Source of the DNA: Planktomarina temperata RCA23
GTDB lineage: Bacteria > Pseudomonadota > Alphaproteobacteria > Rhodobacterales > Rhodobacteraceae
Assembly (NCBI RefSeq): GCF_000738435.1
Contig: NZ_CP003984.1
Location: forward strand, 682,001-746,000
Reading direction: 5' to 3'
Length of the DNA stretch: 64,000 nucleotides
Positions 31,447-39,814 of this stretch are shown here, in pieces. Both the position numbers and the translations under genes were made by a program. The notes beneath the pieces are model-generated. The model did no database searches. It had not been told where the DNA came from and worked only from the letters and a program-made list of their open reading frames with translations. The stretch's first letter is position 1. Each line of letters opens with the position of its first letter.

Positions 31447-32952
31447 ATGCTGAACGGAAAACATCTAATTGCCGGCGAATGGCTCGACAGCGACAGCACC
31501 TTTTCTTCACAGCCTGCACATGGTCCGGCTCATAATTTTACCGCGGGAACCGCGAAACTCGTGCAGCGCGCCTGTGAAGCGGCTGAAGACTCGTTCTGGT
31601 CCTACGGTTATTCCAGTCGGGAAACACGTGCGGCCTTCCTGAACCGGATCGCCGACGAGATCGAAGCGTTTGGCGACCAAATCACTGAGATTGGCTGTCA
31701 GGAAACCGGTCTGCCCGAAGCGCGGTTGATCGGAGAACGCGGTCGGACTGTCGGCCAGCTGCGCTTGTTCGCGGAGCATGTTCTGAAAGGCGATTATCTG
31801 GACCGTCGCCATGACAGCGCCTTGCCTGACCGGCAGCCACTGCCGCGGCCTGAGCTGTATATGGTTCAGCGGCCCATCGGCCCGGTTGCGATCTTTGGTG
31901 CTTCGAATTTTCCACTTGCCTTCTCGACCGCAGGGGGTGACACAGCAGCAGCATTGGCCGCAGGCTGCCCTGTAGTGGTCAAAGGCCACTCAGCGCACCC
32001 GGGAACGGGGGAGCTGGTGGCTCAAGCAATCGAGAAGGCCGTGAAGGCGATGGATCTGCACCCTGGCGTGTTCAACCTGATCCAAGGAGGCAAGCGGGAC
32101 GTAGGAGCCGCGCTGGTTCAGCATCCATTGGTTAGGGCGGTTGGCTTTACCGGTTCGCTGGGCGGCGGGCGGGCACTGTTCGATCTGTGCGCATCCCGCG
32201 AAGAGCCTATCCCGTTCTTTGGCGAACTTGGCTCAGTCAATCCGATGTTCCTGCTGCCACATTCTCTCTCTTCCCGTGCTGAGGCAATGGGCGAGGGCTG
32301 GTCCAGCTCCTTGACTATGGGAGCCGGACAGTTCTGCACCAATCCGGGTATTGCCGTCGTGCAGTCGGGTGCAGATGCCGAGCGTTTTGTCGCGGCAGCT
32401 ACCAAGGCATTGGAGCAGGTTGGCGCGCAGACAATGCTGACTGACGGGATCGCCGCAGCCTATCGCGATGGGCGCGACCGGATCCGCGCCAATTCCAGCG
32501 TGCAGGAAATCCTCACCACCACCTGCGACCTGCGCAATGCAACGCCGTACCTTTTCCGCGTCACTGCGCGTGAGTGGTTGGCAAATGATGTGTTGGCCGA
32601 GGAAGTCTTCGGTCCGCTGGGCCTGGTTGTCGAAGCAGAAGATGCGGCCGAAATGACCGCTGTCGCGAAGGGACTTAAAGGGCAGCTGACCTGCACCGTC
32701 CATATGAATGAAGACGACACCGCCCAGGCGCAGGCCTTGATGCCAATCCTTGAGCGCAAGGCGGGGCGAGTTTTGGTCAACGGCTTTCCGACCGGCGTCG
32801 AAGTATCTGACACGATGGTCCATGGCGGCCCCTATCCGGCCTCGACAAATTTTGGTGCGACCTCGGTGGGCACTCTGTCGATCCGACGTTTCCTTCGGCC
32901 TGTGTGCTTCCAAAACATGCCAGAGGCACTGCTGCCTCAAGATCTGAAATGA
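31447..32952 (+). CDS. 2-Oxoglutarate semialdehyde dehydrogenase (NADP-type aldehyde dehydrogenase)
   Basis: The 501-residue ALDH has 'FGASNFPLAFSTAGGDTAAALAAGCPVVVKGH' (cofactor-binding strand and Lys), 'GFTGSLGGGRALF', general-base Glu in 'PFFGELGSVNP' and nucleophile Cys in 'GAGQFCTNPG'. The 'ELGSVNP' and 'GHSAHPGTGEL' features are typical of alpha-ketoglutarate semialdehyde dehydrogenases. It would feed the products of pentonate or hydroxyproline breakdown into the TCA cycle. It lies between a KDA-dehydratase-like FAH protein and a DHDPS-family dehydratase, both of which can make its substrate. Confidence 0.92.
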   Translation: MLNGKHLIAGEWLDSDSTFSSQPAHGPAHNFTAGTAKLVQRACEAAEDSFWSYGYSSRETRAAFLNRIADEIEAFGDQITEIGCQETGLPEARLIGERGRTVGQLRLFAEHVLKGDYLDRRHDSALPDRQPLPRPELYMVQRPIGPVAIFGASNFPLAFSTAGGDTAAALAAGCPVVVKGHSAHPGTGELVAQAIEKAVKAMDLHPGVFNLIQGGKRDVGAALVQHPLVRAVGFTGSLGGGRALFDLCASREEPIPFFGELGSVNPMFLLPHSLSSRAEAMGEGWSSSLTMGAGQFCTNPGIAVVQSGADAERFVAAATKALEQVGAQTMLTDGIAAAYRDGRDRIRANSSVQEILTTTCDLRNATPYLFRVTAREWLANDVLAEEVFGPLGLVVEAEDAAEMTAVAKGLKGQLTCTVHMNEDDTAQAQALMPILERKAGRVLVNGFPTGVEVSDTMVHGGPYPASTNFGATSVGTLSIRRFLRPVCFQNMPEALLPQDLK

Positions 32953-32971
32953 ACGTCCAAGGTGAATAATA

Positions 32972-33886
32972 GTGGTTAAAATGTACAAAGGCATCTGGCC
33001 GGTTGCCCCGACCCCTTTTCATGACGATGGAACACTTGACCTCGAGGGTATGAAGCGTGTGCTCGACTTCATGATCGATGCGGGTGTCGATGGCATCTGC
33101 ATCCTTGCGAATTACTCCGAGCAGTTTGTGCTGTCTGATGAAGAGCGCGAGGTGCTGACCCGATTGTCGCTGGAACATGTGGCGAACCGGGTGCCGGTGA
33201 TCGTGACAGTCAGCCACTTCGCAACCCAGATTGCCTTGGAGCGCACGCGTCTCGCGAAATCGCTTGGCGCCAGCATGGTGATGCTGATGCCCCCCTATCA
33301 CGGGGCAACACTGCGGGGGACGCCGGAGCAAATTTTTGAGCAGTTTAAAGCGGTCGGCGAGGTGGGCATCCCGATCATGGTGCAGGATGCGCCGATGGCC
33401 GGCAATGATCTGACTGTGCCGCTTCTGGTCAGGATCGCCCGCGAAATCGAGATGGTGAAGCTCTTTAAGATCGAGTGCATTCCGGCAACCGGTAAACTGC
33501 GCGAGCTTATTGCTGTAGGCGGTGAGGCGATCCAAGGCCCCTTCGACGGTGAAGAAGGTATCACTTTGATGGCAGACTTGGATGCAGGGGCTACTGGCAC
33601 CATGACCTCTGCCACAATTCCCGACAAGATCAAGCCCATCCTGGCTTTGCACGCCCAAGGCAACCGCGAAGGTGCTTCTGAGGTCTACCGTCAGGTGCTG
33701 CCGGTGATCAACTTTGAAAACCGCCAGTGCCTTTGGCGCGCCTCAAAGACCGCGATGATGGAGGGGGGGGTGATCAATTCTGACTACTGCCGCCACCCGA
33801 TTGCACCTTTGCATCCCGAGACCCGTGCGGGGCTCTTGGATGTTCTTCGGCCGATTGATCCGCTCGTCCTGTCCTGGGGCAAGTGA
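32972..33886 (+). CDS. DapA/DHDPS-family lyase, 2-keto-3-deoxy-L-arabinonate dehydratase-like
   Basis: The 304-residue TIM-barrel Schiff-base enzyme has 'PVAPTPFHDDGTLD', 'MLMPPYHG' (catalytic Tyr) and the Schiff-base lysine in 'VKLFKIECIP'. Unlike true DapA, the first motif is 'ILANYSEQFVLSDEER', a style seen in L-KDA dehydratases and hydroxyproline-pathway deaminases, both of which give 2-oxoglutarate semialdehyde. GTG 32972 sits 6 bases after AAGGTGA, so it is preferred over ATG 32981. It is the last gene of this run; an inverted repeat GGGCGGTTGC...GCAACTGCCC (33896-33939) follows and may terminate it. Confidence 0.88.
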   Translation: MVKMYKGIWPVAPTPFHDDGTLDLEGMKRVLDFMIDAGVDGICILANYSEQFVLSDEEREVLTRLSLEHVANRVPVIVTVSHFATQIALERTRLAKSLGASMVMLMPPYHGATLRGTPEQIFEQFKAVGEVGIPIMVQDAPMAGNDLTVPLLVRIAREIEMVKLFKIECIPATGKLRELIAVGGEAIQGPFDGEEGITLMADLDAGATGTMTSATIPDKIKPILALHAQGNREGASEVYRQVLPVINFENRQCLWRASKTAMMEGGVINSDYCRHPIAPLHPETRAGLLDVLRPIDPLVLSWGK

Positions 33887-34080
33887 AGTAAGACTGGGCG
33901 GTTGCATCGTTCGACCAAGAACATAGCACGCAACTGCCCCGCTCGATCATCTCGGCATGATGAGAACAGCTCTTGGATTGGTGACTTGCGAGAAGAGCCT
34001 GTGATTATCGCGTTCGCGACATAGGCTGCTCCCACTTTCTTATCAACCTATCGAAACCGCATACGATATCTGAGGGAAGT

Positions 34081-34165
34081 ATCGTGTCGCGTTTGATCGC
34101 ATTCACCCGCCCGATACGCAGGTATTGGGCACGCTTCCGCCCGTGCCATGGCGGTCGAACGCTCA
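34081..34165. repeat. Dispersed ~85-bp repeat with internal hairpins (copy 1)
   Basis: This stretch is about 90% identical over its first part to 43052-43134. It contains CCCGATAC...GTATTGGG arms. The second copy has the perfect version CCCGATAC/GTATCGGG. Both lie in gaps at the ends of operons, next to LacI-type control regions. The surrounding 33887-34204 holds no recognisable gene. Confidence 0.8.
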
Positions 34166-34204
34166 GCACTTGGTCGAAATCAATCCGATAGAACGCGACA
34201 TACT

Positions 34205-35214
34205 TTAACGATGTGAGCTAACGCTATCAGTCAGGATCAATTCTGTCGGGACGAGAGTGAGTTTAGTTGGCGCTGTCGGATCCGAGATACGGCTTAGCAG
34301 ATGTTGAATGACAACTCTCCCCATCTCTTGCAGATCAATGCTTGTCGTACTCAGCGGCGGATTGGTGTGTTGCAACTCATCGATCCCCTCGTTCGCGATC
34401 AACGAGAAATCTTCTCCGATTTTTTTTCCCAACCTCTGCAAACCGGCTTTCAGTCCAAGGGTGACGATAGCATTATATCCGATGGCAGCAGTCGGCGGAT
34501 CTTCGACATCCAGAATTCTCGCCGCTGCTTCGTATCCCTGAGCACGAACAGGGCGGCATTCGAAAACAAGCGCACGATCAAACTCTTGACCCGCTTCGTC
34601 AAATGCTTGCCTGATGCCTTTCATGCGACGGTTAAATGGGGAAATATTGACTGTGCCGCCAACAGCGGCAATGCGTCTGTGACCAAGGTTAAGCAGATGT
34701 TTTGCCGCCGTGTAACCCGCAAGTGTCTCATCAACCACGACTGAATCGATGGGATAGCCACTGATCTCTCGCGAGACACACACTATTGGGGGGCTGAATT
34801 TCTTCATCTCTTCCAGGTCGGTCGCCTGAGTTCCCATCGCTGGAACCAGGACGATGCCATCTGCATTGTACTCAGACATTTTCCTGATAAATTCGGATTG
34901 TCTCTCCACCTTTTCATCCGTATTGCACAGGAAGACCGTTTTCCCTTCTTTGGCAAGTTCACCTTCAATCGATCCCAGAAGCTCGCTGAAGGACGGGTCG
35001 GACACGTTATTAAGCACGATACCCACCGTGTCGGTCTTTGACTTCCTCAACCCTGCCCCGGAACGCTGATAGACATAGCCTGTTCGCGCAGTGCTTCTTT
35101 GACCCTGGCACGCGTCTGGTCTGATATTCGGCTGTTTTCCTTCATCGCTAAAGAGACAGTTGCAGTGGAAAGTCCTAACTGTTTTGCGATTTGACTAAGG
35201 GACGGCTTCTGCAT
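34205..35214 (-). pseudogene. LacI-family regulator split by a frameshift
   Basis: A LacI-type helix-turn-helix is encoded from ATG 35214 ('SLSQIAKQLGLSTATVSLAM', then 'ISDQTRARVKEALREQ') but runs into a stop near 35045. The rest of the repressor continues in another frame: 'GYVYQRSGAGLRKSKTDTVGIVLNN' joins onto it if one base is added near 35079-35082. It then continues through a full periplasmic-binding-protein-like domain to 'HLLSRISDPT' and the stop at 34205. The effector domain has no other lesion, so the break is recent, a sequencing error or programmed. Its likely targets are the palindromes at 35298-35343 and 43190-43207. Confidence 0.85.
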
Positions 35215-35297
35215 TCTTGCTATTTTACCTATGGTTATGATTGCCTAGGGTAGTAATTTCCAACGCTTTTTAATGTAAGCCGCCTCATGAAGAATTC

Positions 35298-35343
35298 AAG
35301 TTAATCGATTTAATTTGATTTGTAGAAGTTAATCGATTAACTT
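35298..35343 (+). promoter_or_regulatory. Tandem LacI-type operators upstream of the TRAP genes
   Basis: A perfect 18-bp palindrome AAGTTAATCGATTAACTT (35326-35343) with the central CG typical of LacI-family sites lies 70 bases before the TRAP binding-protein start. An imperfect copy, AAGTTAATCGATTTAATT (35298-35315), is centred 28 bp upstream. A third copy lies in front of soxB. They lie in the divergent region shared with the LacI-family gene. Confidence 0.85.
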
Positions 35344-35412
35344 GTAGTGACACCGACGGAACGCAGTTTACGCATTCCGGAGCGCAAGCGCAGTTTTAAC
35401 AGGAGGAAAACT

Positions 35413-36414
35413 ATGAAACTCAAAAAATATGCATTCGGTATAGTCTCGGGTCTGGCGTTGTCAGGGCTCCTTGCAACAACAGCCCTTGCCGACACGGTCA
35501 GGCTGAAATTGGCTGGGACCTATCCAGTCAACCACTTTGGCCACGGGATTGTCGAAAACATGATCAAAGAGATTGAAGACGCAGACGTAGGCGTGAAAAT
35601 CTCCTATTTCCCGGCCTCACAGTTGGGGTCCGGCGAAGAGCTGATCGAAGATGCAATTCGCGGCAATATCGACCTTGTACAAGCGTTCATCTACGCTCAG
35701 GCCGATCCTCGGCTGGAACTCATGAACCTGCCAGGGTTGGTGACAACTTTTGACGAGTTGAAAGCGGTCTATGGAGACCCGGAGTCCAAGCTGAATACGA
35801 TTCTGGGCGGGATCATGGACGACCTGGGGCTGGTCTATCTTGCCAATACTGGCGAAGGGTTGGTCGGTATTGTAGCGAACGAAAAACCTACCGATTATGC
35901 CGGTTTCGGTGATAAGGGCATGAACATCCGCGTCTGGAGTTCAGAGGTCGCCAAAAAGACCACCGAAAGCCTCGGGTACCGGACGACAACGATGAACTGG
36001 GCGGAGGTTCTGCCAGCGCTCCAATCTGGCGTCATCGACGGAGCGATCTGCTGTACGCCGGAATGGGCCTATTCGACCTTCGCGGCCGCCGGAGTTGGGA
36101 AATACTTTATTCCCGTGAACACGGCTATCGAAGCGTCATCATTCTATGCCAGTGGCAAGTCCTGGGAGAAGCTGAACCAGGAACAGCGTGACGTTATCCG
36201 GGCCGCCGCCGAGAGAGCCGCCAGCGTTGCGATCAACACAGCCTGGGAGCGCAATGAAGGCTTCGTCGAGCAGTTGAAAGAAGCCGGCTGGGAAATCCTT
36301 GAGTACAGCCCTGAAGAGCGCGCTGCGATGGTCGCCCACATCCAGGAAAACGTTTGGCCGGAACTGGCTGACGTGGTTGGGCAGGACCTTATCGACGAAC
36401 TGACGGCCAATTAA
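35413..36414 (+). CDS. TRAP transporter periplasmic binding protein (DctP family)
   Basis: The 333-residue protein has a Sec signal peptide ('LKKYAFGIVSGLALSGLLATTALA', cleaved near residue 26). The mature domain has 'LAGTYPVNHFGHG', 'FPASQLGSGEELIEDAIRGNIDLVQ' and the ligand-binding arginine region 'GMNIRVWSS', as in DctP proteins that bind carboxylates via an Arg. A perfect AGGAGG lies 6 bases before ATG 35413. The ligand is presumably the carboxylate or amino/imino acid degraded by the downstream enzymes. Confidence 0.93.
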   Translation: MKLKKYAFGIVSGLALSGLLATTALADTVRLKLAGTYPVNHFGHGIVENMIKEIEDADVGVKISYFPASQLGSGEELIEDAIRGNIDLVQAFIYAQADPRLELMNLPGLVTTFDELKAVYGDPESKLNTILGGIMDDLGLVYLANTGEGLVGIVANEKPTDYAGFGDKGMNIRVWSSEVAKKTTESLGYRTTTMNWAEVLPALQSGVIDGAICCTPEWAYSTFAAAGVGKYFIPVNTAIEASSFYASGKSWEKLNQEQRDVIRAAAERAASVAINTAWERNEGFVEQLKEAGWEILEYSPEERAAMVAHIQENVWPELADVVGQDLIDELTAN

Positions 36415-36495
36415 CCAAGATTTTCTTAGGTTGCTCATAAATTGGGGATGCCGTGATTGTCTGGCATCCCCCTCTTAACGGGGAGTGAACTTTAA

Positions 36496-37083
36496 ATGGT
36501 ACTATTTGAAGATGCATTGCCACCCGGTCTGAGCCGGTTCGTTCGGCTGATGGTTCGGATCAAGTCGGTCCTGGTGAGCGTCGCTCTCCCGATACTGCCG
36601 ATCACATTCTTTTTCGTAGTGCTGTTTCGCTATGTTCTGGAACGCGATCTTTTTGCCTACGAAGAATGGCTCATGCCAATCTGCTTCTGGATCTTCTTCC
36701 TGGGCAGTGCGCTTGGCACTTATTACGACAAACAGATCAACGCCGATCTTCTTGATACAGTCACCGAAAATTCAACACTGCTGTGGCTTCGCAAGCTCGT
36801 GATCCAGATCATCGAGTTGTCGATAACGCTGGTACTTGTTTACTGGGCTTGGCTGATGATTGCGGATGAGATCGCGGCATATCCTGGATGGAAAACCACC
36901 ATCGCCCTGAAGATTCCGTTTATTGTTCCACGCTTTGGAATTTTCGTGGGGTTCGTGTTTATGACGTTCTACAGCGCCTTGTCGATCTTCCTGATGCTGC
37001 GCGTGGGCCCCGAACGATATGCCGAGGCCATGGCGAAAGCGCGACAGGCGGAGCCTGATGAGCAGGAGATTGTGACATGGTAA
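36496..37083 (+). CDS. TRAP transporter small permease (DctQ family)
   Basis: The 195-residue membrane protein has four hydrophobic segments and the DctQ-type 'YEEWLMPICFWIFFLGSALGTYYDKQIN' region (helix 2 with the conserved Trp/Gly and acidic residues). It partners the large permease encoded next, whose start overlaps this gene by 7 bases. A GGGGAGTG box precedes the ATG. Confidence 0.92.
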   Translation: MVLFEDALPPGLSRFVRLMVRIKSVLVSVALPILPITFFFVVLFRYVLERDLFAYEEWLMPICFWIFFLGSALGTYYDKQINADLLDTVTENSTLLWLRKLVIQIIELSITLVLVYWAWLMIADEIAAYPGWKTTIALKIPFIVPRFGIFVGFVFMTFYSALSIFLMLRVGPERYAEAMAKARQAEPDEQEIVTW

Positions 37084-38369
37084 TCCTCATCGCCATAATC
37101 CTTATCTGCGTCCTGCTGGCAATCGGCGTCTCGGTTCCATTGGCCTTTGGCGGTGTGTTGATCGTTCTGGCCTATACCGGAGGGTACGATGTCTCTGGGT
37201 TCTTCGCGACGGGCCACTGGAAGATGAATTCAGTTATCCTGCTGGCCATTCCTCTTTTCATCATGGCTGGCGATATTATGCAGCGGGGCAAAATTGCAAA
37301 GCCGATTGTCGAGATTGCAGAGCTTATGTTCGGCCATCTCCGCGGCGGGCTAAGTGCTGCCTCGGTCGTGGCCAGTGCGATGTTCGGCGCAATCTCGGGC
37401 AGCGGTGCCGCCACACTGACCTGCATCGGCTCGATCATCATGCCGCATCTGCGCAAGGCACGGTATCCCGCAGGCATTTCCGGCGCATTGGTGATCAGTG
37501 CGAGTCCTCTAGGCCTATTGATTCCGCCAAGCGGAGCACAGTTGCTCTATGCTTGGGTCGGTCAGTTGAACGTTCTTGAGTGTTTCCTCGCAACGGTCGT
37601 ACCAGGACTGATCCTTATGACCCTGTTGATCATCGTGAATTTCGTGATCCTTCGGAAGGATACCGAGATTCTGGTTACCGAAGTTCCGGACCGTTTCTTC
37701 CGTGCACTTGCTGGTAAGACAGCCATCGCAACACCGGCGATCCTGATGCCACTGATCATTCTGGGCGGCATTTATGGTGGCATCATGACGCCCACCGAAG
37801 CCGCTGGCGTCGCCGTAATTTATGCCATTCCGGTGGGCTTCTTCGTCTACCGCGGCCTGACACTCAAAACTTTCTATGAAAGTATGAAACATTCGGCGAT
37901 TATGGTCGGCGTGGTCATGGTCATGATCTTCACAGTCTTAATCGCCAGTCGCTTCCTGATTTTCGAAGATATTCCCAGCCTCGCCGAGGATCTGATCTAT
38001 TCCATTTCAGATAACCCAATAATGATTTTCCTGATGCTCAATCTGGTCATGCTTTTGATTGGTATGCTGATGGACGATATCAGTGGAATCATCCTGAGCG
38101 CATCGCTTCTGTTGCCCATCGCCGTGGGGGCTGGAATGGATCCAATCCACTTTGCCGCAGTTCTTGGTGTTAATCTTGGCATGGGCAACATCACGCCGCC
38201 AACGGCACCGCTTCTGTATCTCGGATCGCAAGTGACAGGCGTGCCGGTTCGAAAACTGATCTGGCCGACACTGATTTTCATCGTGTTTGCTTGGCTGCCA
38301 ACTTTGCTGATCACCACATTTATCCCTGGAATCGCTCTTTGGTTGCCGAACATGTTCTTCGGCTCCTAG
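37077..38369 (+). CDS. TRAP transporter large permease (DctM family)
   Basis: The protein is 430 residues with about twelve hydrophobic segments. It has the DctM signature 'FGAISGSGAATLTCIGSIIMPHLRKARYP' and 'LLIPPSGAQLLYAWVGQL', plus the mirrored 'LGMGNITPPTAPLLYLGSQVTG' repeat. It mediates Na+-driven uptake of the ligand delivered by the binding protein. The start overlaps dctQ, so the subunits are translated together. Confidence 0.94.
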   Translation: MVILIAIILICVLLAIGVSVPLAFGGVLIVLAYTGGYDVSGFFATGHWKMNSVILLAIPLFIMAGDIMQRGKIAKPIVEIAELMFGHLRGGLSAASVVASAMFGAISGSGAATLTCIGSIIMPHLRKARYPAGISGALVISASPLGLLIPPSGAQLLYAWVGQLNVLECFLATVVPGLILMTLLIIVNFVILRKDTEILVTEVPDRFFRALAGKTAIATPAILMPLIILGGIYGGIMTPTEAAGVAVIYAIPVGFFVYRGLTLKTFYESMKHSAIMVGVVMVMIFTVLIASRFLIFEDIPSLAEDLIYSISDNPIMIFLMLNLVMLLIGMLMDDISGIILSASLLLPIAVGAGMDPIHFAAVLGVNLGMGNITPPTAPLLYLGSQVTGVPVRKLIWPTLIFIVFAWLPTLLITTFIPGIALWLPNMFFGS

Positions 38370-38407
38370 CGCCGCCAAAACACCAGCCAGAATAGAAAGA
38401 AGTTGGT

Positions 38408-38518
38408 ATGCAAAACTCTGTTCCTGCAAACTGGGCGACGGTCGTCGTTGCTGAAATTCTAGCACCGGAAGCCAAAGTTGAAATCGTCGCCTACGCGCAT
38501 ATCACGGACAAGCCGTGA
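38408..38518 (+). CDS. 36-codon frame resembling the C-terminus of a RidA/YjgF protein
   Basis: Starting at ATG 38408, the frame encodes a peptide with 'ATVVVAEILAPEAKVEIVAYA', which reads like the last strand and helix of a RidA-family subunit. It ends in GTGA, where the stop overlaps the GTG start of the following oxidase gene. It is likely the tail of a deleted ridA that survives because it carries the coupled ribosome entry for the next gene. RidA proteins destroy reactive imines of the kind an amino-acid oxidase makes, which fits the location. Confidence 0.55.
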   Translation: MQNSVPANWATVVVAEILAPEAKVEIVAYAHITDKP

Positions 38519-39783
38519 AAGCGGACGCGCTCATAATCGGCGGTGGGCTGATTGGCATCACATCGGCCCACCGATTGGCCAAACGCGGCTGCTCGGTCGT
38601 GTTGGTGGAGGCCAACGAAGATGTCGGTCTCGGTGCCAACTTTGCAAACGGTGCGATGCTGGTGCCTTCACAGACCATGCCATGGAATTCGCCAGGGATA
38701 TTACCCACGCTTTTGAGGTCAATCGTGACACAAAATTCCGCACTGCGGATCAAGCCAAAAGCTATCCCGTCCCTGTTCAAATGGGGCCTGCAATTTCTCA
38801 AGAACTCAAAGCCGCATCTGCACGAACTCCATACGCGCCGATTGCTCGAACTGTCTCTCTTCTCCATGGATGTCTTTGAGGAATACTACAATGGATACGC
38901 AGACCAATTCGCAGCCAAAAAATGTGGCACCATCAAAATCTACCGCGACCAACCAAGTCTGGAAGCCCAGATCAGATCCAATCGTCACCTAAGTGAGGTC
39001 GGGCTAGATTGGGAGGCACTGACGCCTGATCAAACTGTTGAGGCTGAGCCGCACCTTCAAGCGCTGGCCCCGCAGCTGGCAGGCGGAATTCGTTTTTCCG
39101 CTGATGTGGTGGCGGACTCGCGAAAATTCTGTCAAATCCTCCGCGATGACCTCGTCGCTTCTGGTCAGATAATACATGTTAGTTGTCAAGCCAATGAACT
39201 GCTGATGTCAGGCGACAGGGTCATCGGCGCGCGTACAACAATCGGAAATATTCGGGCGAAGAATACCATTCTGGCCCTTGGAGCCAATACAAGAAAATTG
39301 GTTGCAAAAGACGCAAGATCAATCTTGGTGCGCCCCGTGAAAGGGTACTCGGTTACATACGATACAACCGGCGTCAACGACCTGCCTTCGCATCCCGTTA
39401 TCGACGAAGGGAGGCATGTCGGGATTGTTCCAATAAATGGCAAATTGCGTGCTGTTGGAATTGCCGAGTTCGCCGGGCATGACGACACTCTAAGCCCCAA
39501 AATTATCCGGCAACTCGATCGCCTGACCAAATCCGTTTACCCCAACCTTGCGCAGACGCTTGACGGCTGCAAGCGAGAGCCGTGGACTGGATTCCGCCCG
39601 ATGAGTGCTGACGGTCTGCCCTATATCGGCGAAACATCCAGCAAGGGGCTTTGGGTCAATACCGGGCACGGCCATCTGGGTTGGACCCTCGCCACCGGGT
39701 CGGCAGAGTTGCTTGCTGATCTCATCATGGGCAAGCCCACACCCTTGGACGCATCCAGCTATGCAGTAACTCGATCACACTAG
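38515..39783 (+). CDS. FAD-dependent amino-acid dehydrogenase (DadA-like)
   Basis: The 422-residue DAO-fold flavoprotein has an N-terminal dinucleotide motif 'LIIGGGLIGITSAHRLAKRG' and Glu for the ribose ('VEANEDVG'). Middle blocks are 'HPVIDEGRHVGIVP' and 'WTGFRPMSADGLPYIG', with the C-terminal FAD loop 'NTGHGHLGWTLATGSAELL'. It is most like D-amino-acid dehydrogenases and D-hydroxyproline oxidases; it would turn a D-amino or imino acid into the imine. GTG 38515 overlaps the preceding stop. DHDPS-type and DpkA-type genes downstream are consistent with an imino-acid product. Confidence 0.88.
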   Translation: MKADALIIGGGLIGITSAHRLAKRGCSVVLVEANEDVGLGANFANGAMLVPSQTMPWNSPGILPTLLRSIVTQNSALRIKPKAIPSLFKWGLQFLKNSKPHLHELHTRRLLELSLFSMDVFEEYYNGYADQFAAKKCGTIKIYRDQPSLEAQIRSNRHLSEVGLDWEALTPDQTVEAEPHLQALAPQLAGGIRFSADVVADSRKFCQILRDDLVASGQIIHVSCQANELLMSGDRVIGARTTIGNIRAKNTILALGANTRKLVAKDARSILVRPVKGYSVTYDTTGVNDLPSHPVIDEGRHVGIVPINGKLRAVGIAEFAGHDDTLSPKIIRQLDRLTKSVYPNLAQTLDGCKREPWTGFRPMSADGLPYIGETSSKGLWVNTGHGHLGWTLATGSAELLADLIMGKPTPLDASSYAVTRSH

Positions 39784-39814
39784 ACCGAAGATAAACCTAC
39801 CGGAAGACAAGATC

